Notes under the pieces: model-generated
What the model saw: only the letters and a program-made list of their open reading frames with translations
Database searches by the model: none
Told to the model about the DNA's origin: nothing
Part shown: positions 46,600 to 57,478 of the stretch, in pieces
Layout of the letters: every line of letters begins with the position of its first letter
Numbering within the stretch: the stretch's first letter is position 1
NCBI GenBank assembly: GCA_964036045.1
Contig: OZ038384.1
Coordinates: 29,555,771-29,619,770, forward strand
DNA: 64,000 nucleotides
Reading direction: 5' to 3'
From: Eutreptiella sp. 'Long Island Sound 2002'
Lineage: Eukaryota; Euglenozoa; Euglenophyceae; Eutreptiales; Eutreptiaceae
Translations under genes and position numbers: made by a program

Positions 46600-48840
46600 T
46601 TGACCGGACACACAAATAGATGTTATTGCCGTCCGGCATGCCCCATTTTCAAAACCGCTTGCGTCACCTTTGCCCAAACATGTTTTCCACTATCTGGAAA
46701 TTGAAACAAAAAAGCCCCCCCCCCAACCCCCAAACTTGGTGGCGCACAAAGCAGACATTTTTTTCTTTTTTTCCTACTTCCGTGGAGTCCGGGCAATGAG
46801 ACTAACCCTTGGGATGCCAATGGCGATGGGCGACGCACAGATTCGGCTGGCCTTTCCAGTGCATGGTGGACAATCGCTTTTCCTCAAAACGAGATCATAG
46901 TTTTTTTGGTAAGTGCTTCGCCCTTATCTTTGTTGCTGCCGTTGCTCGTTTTGAAGGAACTCACTCCTCTTTCTAGTACACCATGCCTGAGGCGGGGCCT
47001 GATGGTGCCCCCCCCACACCCCACCCAGGAGCTCCGGTACGAATACCGCGGTTCCGGACCAGTGGAGCCACCAAAGTGGCAGGGTACCGGGGCGGACGTG
47101 GGTGGCCCATCTGGCTGTCGGAGGAGGCCCAGCCAACCACTCTTCCGTCTCATCACGCGGCCGCATGCAGGGCCCGGCGACCAGCAGTTAAGCAAGCCAT
47201 TCCCCAACTGCTTGGCCTCTCCACTCCTCCTGTGTATGAACGTTTTTGCTCTGCACCTCTCTTAGGTGAACAATGGTGGAACCTATTTTCAATCCATCAC
47301 AAGCATTGCCTTTTGTGCCTTCGTCCGCCGGGTCTCCCCCCTCAGTAGGGTGGGGGGATCTGCCTGAGTTGCTGCTTTATGGCGATCAAGGCGACCAGTC
47401 ACCGTGGTATTGTGACGCCGCCAAAAGCATTCCACGGTTGGCTTCGCATCAACCACCAATGCTCACCCCTGCCTACACCGCCCACACCAGCATCACCACC
47501 AGCACCATCCTACGCCCCATCCTCACACAAAAACCCCCATCACCACCTTAGCTCAGCCCCCCTTCAAAGATTTTCCTACCCCAATAGGAACCCCCCCCTT
47601 TTGCCAGGGCAATTGACCCAATCACCCCAAGGACTAAGGAGTAGCTAGTGCACCCCCAAGCAATGCTGGATGGCCTGTTCGAACTCGGGTGGTCGAGGTA
47701 CCAATTTGCCTTGGAGAGGCGGGGCCAAGTAGCTTTATGGCAAGGTGGATAGCGTGTGTTTATGTCACACTTCCTCGACCGAAGCTTAGAGAGGGCGAGG
47801 CTCATCCTGTGCAAACGCCGTGCCATCCCCAAAGTCCCTCAGGGAAGGCCACCCTTGCCATCGGGCCACACAACATTGCGAGGGCTGGTGGCACACCTAC
47901 GATCCTCGTTATTGCCCCTTCGCACCGCCCTCCCCTTTCCATGGACGTCGCTGCTGCCAGGGCACCCAAGACCACCACCAGGAACCCCAGCTGTCTAGCC
48001 ACCCGTCAGGCGGTGCCTTTGTATGGGCCAAGACATGTGCACCCGACGCAGATGGCCCATGGCGACCCGCCCAAACCCAAACCCAAGCGTGGCCCTGCAC
48101 CCCAGCCACATTATCACCGGTATCGTCGTGGTCACCCCCACCCTACGGTCATGCCACATATAGGCCGCCCGGTTGGTACCTATATCCGTGGCCCATAAGG
48201 CTGCACTTGTCCCCTCCCGTCCTGTGCCGCCCACCCGTCTGCCAATTGCTCTTTGTGTAATGACTTTGTGCTACATTTCTTCACCTCAAAGGAACTCCCG
48301 CACCTTTGGACAACCCCACTTCATGGCCCTGACCCCTTGCTAGTGGTGGCCTGAGACTAGAGGGTATGATTCATCTGGGGCCTCCTCCCATAGGTTTCTT
48401 GCTACTCTGCCCCACGTCACGGATCCAGCACGCGCATGTCTAGACAGTGGGCTTGAGGTCAGGGAGGTTTTTAAACCTAGGTTGTCGGGATGCCGATGCA
48501 CCACCAAAGGAGTCCCCCTCTGCTGGCCGGCTCCTAGCCGCAATCCAGCATGCCATAGCGGCTCTGTGTTTCAGTCACCGTCCCATGTGCTACCTCGAGC
48601 CTAAGATGAACGGAGTTGGCGTAGATAGGGTTCTGCCCCCCCATTTTAAGCGCAAGGCGGGAGAGACCACCGTGGGCACAGAAACGGGCCACCGCCTGTA
48701 TGTAAAAAAAACGACGACCCGCGAATCGGCCGGCAACACCAATTGCTTCAAACACGCTGTTTAATTCGGGATTTGGTACCGGCAGATCGAAATTCATGCC
48801 CCCCCCCCCCCCCCAGCCAATGCAAAGGAGGGGCCAGTCC
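46600..48840. other. no recognised gene; Pro-rich frames
   Basis: Plus-strand frames at 46,906-47,265 and 47,689-48,198 are Pro/Arg/His-rich and show no domain. A 16-C run ends the stretch (48,799-48,814). I see nothing else to annotate. Confidence 0.4.
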
Positions 48841-48867
48841 GGTAGTGTGCCCTACGGGCCCCAAGGA

Positions 48868-49225
48868 CTAACGGGGCAGCAGCCGCACCCGGGAACCTTC
48901 CCGGGCAGGTCCTAGGGCAGGGAAGCGCTCGGCGCGCCCTGGGACCCCTCCACCTGCCATCAGCGCCCCGGGCCGTGGGAGTGCAGGACCAGCTAGTACG
49001 GTGGCGCCACCTGTGCCTACCGGCAGTCAAGGAGCGCGGGTCCCCCCCAGTCGTGCCCGGCGCACACCCGTCCACTTGCGAATGCAGTCGTGGAACGGGC
49101 AGGCTGTGTGTCTCTGTGACATGGAGGAAACGATGCCCTGGCCCACTACTCCCCGGTGGGCTCAGCGTCATGCTCCCATGGCCTCCCCACCGGGCTTGGA
49201 GCACCAGGCCACACTTACCCCCCAC
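48868..49225 (+). repeat. dispersed repeat R1, copy upstream of the LINE
   Basis: Homologous in ordered blocks to 19,540-19,870. It lies about 0.6 kb before the LINE ORF1 start, so it could be part of the element's 5' region or an independent repeat. A GCACGCGC-type alternating purine-pyrimidine run (about 49,257-49,310) follows it. Confidence 0.6.
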
Positions 49226-49861
49226 ACGCAAGGCCCAACCCTACCTGCCAGCCCACGCACGCCGGCACGCGCACGCGCCCACACGCACGCGCGCACCCGC
49301 ACGCACCCAGAGGGCAAGGCCTCAGTGGTGGCGAGGCCGGGCCCAGTTAACGCCGTCCAGCCGGAGCTCTGCCGCCGTAGAACTGCTCCGCCCCGACGGC
49401 CTCCATGGACGGTTACAACGGCATCACCAGCCTCAGCCACACGGACCGCGCTAGGCAACCAAGACTACTATGAGCACCGCACGCCACATGCTTCCTCTCC
49501 TCCCTGCCCTTGACTGGCCACCCCAACCATGCTCTACTGCACCCTTGCCCTACCCCGCTGCACCGTGCCTGTGTGCCTACGCTTAACAATCGCCAGACCG
49601 CCAGCCACGAGAGCTGTAAGAAACGGACCGTCGACCGAGGCCCCGATGGCCCAAACCAGGTAGACTAGACAAAGAGCCGCGAGTGCTGTAGCAGACGCCG
49701 CCCACGGCGGCCAGACACCCCATGCTGGGACTGAATGAGTGTCTGCACCCGGGTGACATGACGACACCACTGGGCCCCTTGCCCTCCTAGAGTAGCCTTA
49801 CCCAGCCCCTGCCCTGCTCCCCATACCTTGTCCCCCCTCTGCACCCTCTCCCTTCACAGTC

Positions 49862-51841
49862 ATGCCCTCCAAGAACCACCCCTTTGCTGCCAAATCGCTA
49901 TCGGAGAAGGCCGCGGGCTATTCGACCGGCCGACGCTTGGCCTGCGACGGCTGTTGGGTAGCGTGCCACTGATGGCAAGCTCCTGCTGACGGTAACCAAC
50001 CACGAGGCCAACACCCCGGTAGAGGCCTTCGTGGTTGACGACAACATGCTGGGCTCGCTGTGCCATCTGAGGTCCGTGGCCACAGGCTCGCTGCCAGCCC
50101 TGGATGCCGCCACCCTCGTGCAGCGGGATCCCAACCATTAGTGGTCAACGTACCAATCCGCCATGAGCGACCTGGTCACCTTCCTCGCCACCGCCCCAGC
50201 CGACGCCGCGGAGGACCTACAGCCACGAGCGGCCGCGCACGTGGCCCCGTACGGTGACTTTCTACGGGCAGTCTCCCCTGACGCCTTCCTGCAGCTCCTC
50301 GCTTGGGACGACGACCTGAAACGTCCAGTGCACCATGTCCCACTCCTCCACTGGCTGCTCACATAGCAAGCCCAGCAAAATCGGTCCACGCTGCGCTGCC
50401 AGATCGTCGCATATGACAAAACCCAACTACCAGCCCCCTGCCCCCTCACGCTGCAGCAATGGAATGGCGAGTTGACCCGCCACAAATCCGCCCTGACGTA
50501 CCCGGGCATCCTCTCCAGGATAGCCATGAAGCGGGCGGAACTCAGCAACCCCTCCGGCGGCGCTGAACCTCCCTGGCGCCGCATGCTTACCTGCCCCGAC
50601 CAACTCTCAGTGTCCGTGGCTTTCACGGCCGACATTGAACGCTTGGCCAGCACCCCCGATGACCGAGCCGAGCACATCGCTCAGGTTGTACGTGTCATGT
50701 GCGCCGACCTGGCCGTCCCCGACTCCTCCATGGCCACCCTTCGGTCGGTCCGGACTGCCCGGGCCCTAGCCTCCGCCGTCAAGACGGTCTGGCTGGCCTC
50801 TGGCACCAACCTGCGACCAGCCTTGCAGGCCAACCTCACCGACCTCATCACCACCGTCGAGGAGCAACACGGCACGGCCAGCATGGAGACCGCACGCCTG
50901 AATGCCCTCACCACCGTGGACCCCATCATCGAGTGTGCCTCTGTCCGCCCCGGGATGGTTTGGTCCAACGTCGCTCCAGCCCTGCTGGCGGTTCAGCCCC
51001 CGGTGGTACCCCCCGTGGCGTCCGACTGGTTCCTCAACTTTCGGAGATCCCATCAGCTCCCGCCAGGCCACCTACCAGGCAGTGCAGCCGATCAACCGCC
51101 CCTAGCAACTGGACCGCTTCATAGCTGAGCTTCGCAAAGCACTGGACCCCCCCACCCTCTCGTCCTCCGCCTACGCCTCCTTCGAACGTCGCCCTGGACA
51201 CCCCCTGCTAGTTCCCGCCCCACCATCCAGCGCAATGGCCCCGGCAAACCCCCACCTGGCCCCCTCAATCCTCCCCAGGGCCGGCCCCCAACCGCCAGCG
51301 ACCCAGACAGGTTTGCTCCCCCCCTCGCAGGCGCTTCGCCAGAAGGTCATCCGCCTCTGTGGCCTGCGCTCAGTCGCCAACGTCACCCAGCTATCCACAG
51401 CCCTCACGCACAACCTGGGTGCCCCCATAGCGGTTCCCCCCACAGCCCTCAAAGAAGGGGTCCACTTTGTGTCCCTCCCCTCCACCATCTTCCAGGCGCT
51501 GTTCGCCAACACCCCGGCCCGCACGTACGTGGACCCTCACCATGGGTACACCATCCACATAGAGTCCCGCCCGGCCGTGGGTGAACCCTTCTACCTCCCT
51601 GATATCCCCGCCCAGCAAGGGACTCAAACGTCCCAAGAAGGGAGGAAAAGCGCAGCACGCCGTGCAGATGCCAGCCCCGCCAACCAACCCCCCACCGGGC
51701 TTCGAGACGACCCCGGACGCCACTGTGTCGGCAGCGACCAACCGCGAACCTCCGACCGAGTATTCCGCCCCCCCACGAGCCCGCGATACCACAGCCACGT
51801 CCTACCGTGGCACCCCATATCATGGCTCCTGCTTCCGCTGA
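49862..51841 (+). CDS. LINE ORF1 (gag-like) with three in-frame TAGs, ended by TGA
   Basis: ATG at 49,862 (MPSKNHPFAAKSLSEKAAG) opens a coding stretch that reads through to TGA at 51,839. After a shift near 49,965 the frame runs without TGA to about 51,035 and carries TAG at 50,139 (DPNH/WSTYQSAM) and 50,364 (HWLLT/QAQQNRST). After the next shift TAG occurs at 51,103 (INRP/QLDRFIAEL). A helix-rich middle (SVRTARALASAVKTVWLAS) and a Pro-rich C-terminal part follow. No zinc knuckle or RRM recognised; the ORF1 role is inferred from its place before the endonuclease ORF. Flanking residues fit Gln at each TAG. About three frameshifts may be decay or sequencing error in C runs. Confidence 0.6.
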
Positions 51842-54030
51842 CTTGCCCTACCACACGTGCTCCCTGTGGGTGTCCTACCCTCGGACACCCTGCTCCTCCT
51901 TGCCCTCGCGTTCGCCCACGCCCACCCCTCGCCCAGCACCCTCCACCCGATCATGTCCCGCTTTCCCCCGGTCCCGACTTGTGACCCCTGTGGCACCTCC
52001 ACCTCAACTCAGCTCGGTCGCGATCCTCTACCGCCGCTCGGCCCTCGGATGTGCTGGACCTACGGCACCGTCTCCAACGACCCAGCGCCCCCTGTGCAGT
52101 GCCGAGAGTGGAGCACCTGCTCTTATGTCCTCTTGCCGCCCCCGCCTGCTGCCCCCCCCACTGGTGCCCACTGCCGGTTTGTATAGGCGGTACTGTCGCT
52201 CCTACCGCAAGGGGCTGCAGCGCACCTGCTGCCCCTGCCAGCGGCCATCGCCTACTATGCCCTCCGGGACTTGACCACCTGGATTACAAGCGTCACAGCC
52301 GCCCACTGCTCTGACGACCAGGACCCGGTCGCCAGCATCCCCCTATACTCCGACGGCCGTCTCGTGTGGTTCCATGATGACAGCCCCACCCACCTCTCCC
52401 CCTGGCCGAGTCCTACGGCCAGCTACAGGATGGGGCACCCCATGACCCCGGGCAGGCGCCGCTGGCTCAGCCCCCTTCCCCCGCCCGCCGGCACAGCCCT
52501 CCTTGCCTGGTTCTGCCCTTCCTGTGGGCGACCCAAGCAACCGCACATGGAGCTCCATGCCCGCCACGTCCCCCTATTTCTTCCGAACGCCGTCTGCCTG
52601 GTTCCTACGCCCGGCATCTCCCACCTCACCTCATTGACTGCCGCCCACTCGCACGTCACATTGCCCTCCCCCCCCTCCGCGGTGTTCCTGCTGCCCCCGT
52701 CCGGCCAGGTACCGTCTGCTATCACCCAGACCACACCCTCCTGCTCCCCACCACTCCCTGGCCCCGCACTCTGGATTTGGCTACCTTCTCGCCCCTTCAC
52801 CTCCGCCGTCATTGCGGCCTCACGTTTCTCACCTGGAATGTGGGGGGTGTGGAGGCCCATGTCGACTTCGTCATCAACCTCCTGGTCGCCCTCGAAGTAG
52901 ACTTCTTCGCTCTATAGGAACTCTGGGACTTCGCCGACATCCTGCAAGCCCTGCCCCCGTGCTTCGCCCGCTTCACCAGTACAGCAATGGGCTGCAGCAC
53001 CGGCTTCCTCGTGGGCTGGCTCCGCACCCACAAATACCGGACCACCCGCCCCCGAGTAGAACATGACGCCCCCCGACCTTCTCGTCTCCACAGTCCGTCA
53101 TCACACCCTGGGGTTCATCCTCCTAGCCTCCATACATGTGCACCCCGACCTAGACTACCGGGGACGGCGTGCCGTCGTTGTCAACCTCACCACCCTAGCC
53201 ACGTACCTGCGTCCGGCGCTGGAGCTGATTGGTGGTGACTTCAACATGTCCATCACCGACCCCCGCAAGCCATTGGCCCCAGCGTGTCGAGCCCAGGGAT
53301 GTGTGCGGCGTTATCGACGTGCCCCGCCGCCGCACACACCCACACGCTTCACGTCCACCAACGGCCGGCGGAGTGCCACCGCCATAGATCATATCTATCT
53401 CCGCGGCGCACCGTCCGTCCCGGACGCGGACGTCCTCTCCTCCCCCACGCCCACATTGCCCGGTGCAGGCCACAGTGGAGCCCATGGAGGGTCTGGCCGA
53501 CGTCCGCTCTTGGCGCCTCATCCGCTGGCGCAGCGCCCCAGAAGGGACAGTGCCCCGTCTGGCAGCGCTCCTCGATCTGCTCTGGGGCTGGCTGACCATG
53601 CACCACCACACCCTTAACGCCTTCCTCCAAGCTCTGTGGTCAACAGCCCGCCACGTCATACCCCAACCCCGCCCCATAGATCATGTGCTTTAGGACCTCC
53701 GCGCGCGCAGCCGCCCTCGGATGGCCGTAGACATCACCGACCTCCAAGCACTTCTCACCGACACGGCGGCCCGCCACAGGCAAGAGCGCCCCGACTAGGT
53801 CCTCCACCAGACCACGATCACCTCAGCCACCAGAAGTGCCCTCCATCGCCCCTCGAAGCCCCTCAGCCCGTACAGCCATATCCAGCCAGATCGCGGCGTC
53901 GAGCTCCCCACGGCAACAGCCAGGCTGGCCGAAGTCACTTAGCAAGCATCGGCCACGACCCGCCATCGCGGCCACACCATCGATGTCGACTTCTTGACCT
54001 CGGCCAGGAGCGGCATCATGTGTAGTACAT
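51842..54030 (+). CDS. LINE ORF2, EEP endonuclease part, with five in-frame TAGs; RT missing
   Basis: Begins after the TGA that closes ORF1; the first ATG in frame is near 51,953 (IMSRFPPVPTCD). A Pro-rich lead is followed by the APE-type endonuclease: LTFLTWNVGG (about 52,830), VDFFAL/E with TAG (52,915) at the conserved Gln before the metal-binding Glu, LIGGDFNMS (about 53,240) and ATAIDHIYLRG (about 53,385). A linker (EGLADVRSWRLIRW) continues with TAG at 53,691, 53,796 and 53,940; another TAG is at 52,184. Frameshifts lie near 52,750, 53,050 and 53,470. No in-frame TAA or TGA was seen. RT motifs do not follow; LINE similarity fades after about 54,030, so the element is 3'-truncated or recombined. 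Confidence 0.65.
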
Positions 54031-54839
54031 GGACTGCGGGCGGCAGCTGTGTGACAGGCTACCACTGCAACAGACAACCCTCGATAAACACCAACAACAC
54101 CTCCCATACTGCTTTGTTGGCCGCTTGGAGAGCATGTGCTGCGAGAATTGCTTTCCGAAAGGCTACCAGCATCCTCCTAGTCTTTGATAGCACTTGGTGT
54201 CCCAGGACAACCACGGTCTGGCCATTGTTGTCCTACCCTGACCAGCGGCCCTCCTTGTGCGCATCATATCCCATGCCAGTGGTCAGCCTATCCCCATCAA
54301 ATGCACAAGATTTAGAGTCCCAAACTTGCAACGTGATGGCCGCGGCAAAAGCAGAGGCTGTAGGTATGCCACGCACTCCCACGCTCCATGCCGGGCAAAC
54401 TTAGGCGGTGGAGTGGCCCATGTGTACAGGCGATTGCACGTGGCTTGCAACACTTGCGGCTGATGTGCCCTGCCGAAAAAGGCTGCTCAAGGGCAGTCCC
54501 AAAACACGGGCGGGTTAATTGACCGAATTGCCCGGTGGAAGTGGCAAGTCACCTCGCCGTCACAAGCACCGTCCGGGGAGGCGGGCAGTTGTTGCGTGAG
54601 GCGCGGCGGCGCATAAAGACAACGGTGTCCATCAAGGTGTTGCCCAGAGGGAGTAGCCAAGGAGCTGCTACGTGTAGGCCTCGTTGCACCTCATCATGGG
54701 CCCGGGCATTGAGAGCTGCAAGGGGCCCATCAGTGAGGCCTCTTGTTGCTGTGTTGGGCTAGGGTCCACTGCTTGCTTGTCTAGGGCAGGCCTGTAAGCT
54801 CACCACCCCCGCACTAACCCGCACTAACCCAATCACCAC
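54031..54839. other. no recognised feature
   Basis: The plus frame of the LINE happens to stay open to 54,404, but its residues no longer resemble an ORF2. Nothing else seen. Confidence 0.4.
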
Positions 54840-55830
54840 TTGAGCCCCACAAAACGGGCAAAACGGTGCAAAACGGTGCAAAATGGGTGCAAAATGGGAG
54901 GGAAACAGTTGGGTGGTCAAAAGCGAAGATGGGGAAATGGTGGTGGGACAATGGGGCTATGGTGGATGGCAACGTTGACAAATGCACAGCGCAACACAAT
55001 GGACATCATTTACTTTGGCTATGCGGCTATTATGAGGCATCCGTTGACTCCAAATGAGACATATGCTTTGTGCCACACATGTTGCATATTGCATTACTTC
55101 TCAAAGCACACATTCTTTCACATGGAAACAGAGCGCTCAACTTCACAAGAGGTGTGCGGAATGTACAATGTTTGGATGGCACATGGATACATTGTGGGTA
55201 GGTGGTCGCTTATGCATGCAATCCCACCATTGGTGAATATCCAAATCATCCTCATCCGGGACCCCATATGCCTTGTACAATGCCCATTCACCATTGTCTA
55301 CCACATGGGCATGCACATTGTTGGGAAACATCACAGGGTATGTAGCAAGGTCCCTGGACAAGTTTGGTAGTTGTCTGGGGTCAAAGATTTGTGCTTGTTT
55401 TGCAAAATCCATATGCTTGGACACATGTTTACACAACAGCTCCTAAGCACTCCCAAGACTGCTTAGTCCAATACTCAACATCATGCACATTGGTACCATT
55501 GAGTGTTTTCCAATGCAATCCACATCGCAAACAGCAACTTGAGTTACATTGAAATTGGTTCTTCATCCGTCGGGGGTCTTCCTCAAGGACTGCTGCATGG
55601 GCCTCGTCAGTGCCTTGCTCAGGGAGTGCAGCACTATCCTCGTGAGTGCATTCCTCAGGGAGTGTTGCACCTTCCTCCTCGGTGCCTAGCAACCTCCGTT
55701 GTTCCTCCACCATCTTCTTTTTGGCCTCATCCCTCTCAGGGCACTGCTGGGGCAGTGTGGGGGTCAGGCAGTGAGTTGTTGCCCTCTTCTCCACAGTACA
55801 TATCGTTGTACCGTCAGGGGGGGGGCGCAA
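54840..55830 (-). pseudogene. hAT-like transposase relic
   Basis: On the minus strand two frames join around 55,430: one ends DVEYWTKQSWECLGAVV and the next begins MCKHVSKHMDFAKQAQIFDP, then RQLPNLSRDLATYPVMFPN and DEDDLDIHQWWDCMHKRPP. The order (aliphatic helix, I-F-D-P-R-Q, S-R-D-L, then H-Q-W-W) is like the C-terminal half of hAT-type transposases. The 55,429-55,830 part is acidic and could be unrelated. The catalytic N-terminal part is not visible. Confidence 0.35.
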
Positions 55831-55851
55831 AAAAAATTCGCGGTATCACCG

Positions 55852-55906
55852 TTTTTTCGTACCCCTCCCCCCTAGGGGGTACGGCCCTAAAAAAAATATC
55901 CCACCC
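55852..55906 (+). repeat. direct repeat D1 with CCCCCTAGGGGG palindrome, left copy
   Basis: TTTTTTCGTACC, a C-rich stretch, the perfect palindrome CCCCCTAGGGGG (55,868-55,879), then CCCTAAAAAAAATATCCCACC. The right copy is at 57,999-58,055 in the same orientation. Confidence 0.8.
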
Positions 55907-56056
55907 CTATGTGTAAAAAAGTTTCGCAACCCCAATTTTTTTCTAAAGAACACCACTAGTTGCTTTTTCATATTGTGTAAGCGTAGCCTACGTGATGCTT
56001 TGAGGACCCCAAACATTCCCTATTTTGCCAGCACAAATTTGGTACCCCTACATATC

Positions 56057-56106
56057 CCTGTCGGCCCAAATTTCAGCCACCACAAGGCGAGGGTGCTGGC
56101 CGTGGG
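56057..56106 (+). repeat. 49-bp dispersed block shared with 18,857-18,905
   Basis: CTGTCGGCCCAAATTTCAGC followed by CACCACAAGGCGAGGGTGC and GGCCGTGGG. The other copy opens the 1.49 kb block of the segmental duplication and differs at only a few positions. Confidence 0.75.
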
Positions 56107-56169
56107 GCCCCAAGAGTTTTGGCTTGGGGTAAAATTGGTCAAAATGACCTTCCAGTTTTTCTAGGAATA

Positions 56170-56262
56170 GCAGCAATAGCATAGGTAGCAAACTAGGTGT
56201 GGCATATGTGAGGGTTCGGCAATAGCACAGGTAGCAAACTAGGTGTGGCACAGGTGAGGGTG
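56170..56262 (+). repeat. 47-bp tandem duplication
   Basis: Two adjacent copies of AATAGCA(T/C)AGGTAGCA then AACTAGGTGTGGCA and GTGAGGGT, followed by a GTGAGG tail. Confidence 0.85.
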
Positions 56263-56599
56263 AGGTGAGGGGATCCCTCCTTTGCATGCCATACTGCTTC
56301 ATACCGTTCCCTTGTTGCAGGTTTTTTTACGACCCCAGTTGAACTGGCAACGTTTCAACTGGTTTTGTGCACAAGCAATGTTGAACCCCAATGTGGGCTT
56401 GTTGGACATTGGTGGGGTGCAATGTAGTGGCGTTGTGAGCCCATTTAGCGTGCTCGACCTTCCCGTTTTGGGCGCCACTACCTTCCCTATGGTTTGGCAT
56501 GGACGGCCACCTCACCCAATGAAGCCCAAGCATGCCGAATTTGGACAGTTACAGTTACAGTTACTGCAAAATCTGAAAACAAATATGAATTTTGAATGT

Positions 56600-57478
56600 T
56601 CAAAAATCGTTTTTGAAGTTCAAAAAACAGAATTTGGGCAATTCTGCCCGTTCTTGAACGTTTTTGGAAATTTGAATATTCAAATTTGAACGACTAGATA
56701 GCGAAAAGAAATAGCTACATGTTCGTGCAAACCATACTTGCAGGTTGTCCTTCCATATGGTACCCAGTTGAGCCATATCCTTGTCACCGCAGACCGCCAT
56801 CCCGATGACCCAGTAGTACGCCGGTTGGCGGGCGCGGGCACCATGGTTGGCCAACGCAATGCCCAGGTGGCTCAAGCTTCCCCCTGTGCAGGGGAACGCA
56901 TCGCCCCGCACAATGAACATGAGGGGGTGTGACCAGTCAATGCAATCGCGCAAAGCGTTGCGTAATTGCACGCAATTGACCCAAGAAGCGATGGGCCACG
57001 AGCGGCCCGACGAAGGCGGGCTACCGGCGGTGACGGGGGGCGCCAGCTGGAGGGGGGTACAACGAGCCCGCCACTCGGCGTCGAAGGCCTCCCGGGTACA
57101 AATGGGCCGCGGAAATGGCCGTCCGGTCTTCAAGGAGTACTGTAGACCCTACCGGGTGAAGAACTCCAACAGGGCACGGAAGCTGGACTTTGGGGCCTTC
57201 AAGGCCACAACAAGTTCTACGGTGCCAAGCGGAGTGATCAACGACTCTGCGTATTCCCGTATGGCGGCGTCCTCCGCGGCACGCACCACTTTGTGGCCAC
57301 CCTCCACGGTGGCTTGCTCCAACCGTGCCTTGCAATGAGGGGAGGATACCGACCATTGGGCCAATAGGTGGCCCACTCGCGCATCCCATAGGTTGGCCGC
57401 CCCGCTCAAGCGAACCAATGTCGCCGAGAGCTCCGCAATCACATCCCGCCCATAGAGCAGTGCCGTGCGCGCGCTCAT
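56600..57478 (-). CDS. uncharacterised KAPKS/GSLSHLGI protein with one in-frame TAG
   Basis: ATG at 57,478 (MSARTALLYGRDVIAEL) starts a 292-codon frame that ends at TGA (56,600) and is broken only by TAG at 57,149 (LEFFTR/GLQYSLKTG). Before the TAG: LVRLSGAANLWDARVGHLL, GGHKVVRAAEDAAI, LGTVELVVALKAPKS. After it: TREAFDAEWRARC, GGSLSHLGIALANHGARA, RQPAYYWVIGMAV. The last part (about 56,600-56,700) is AT-rich and may be untranslated. Relics of the same protein lie at 15.5-16.2 and 21.1-21.7 kb, so it belongs to a repeat family, perhaps a mobile element ORF. No known domain recognised. The TAG aligns with CGG (Arg) in the relics. Confidence 0.55.
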
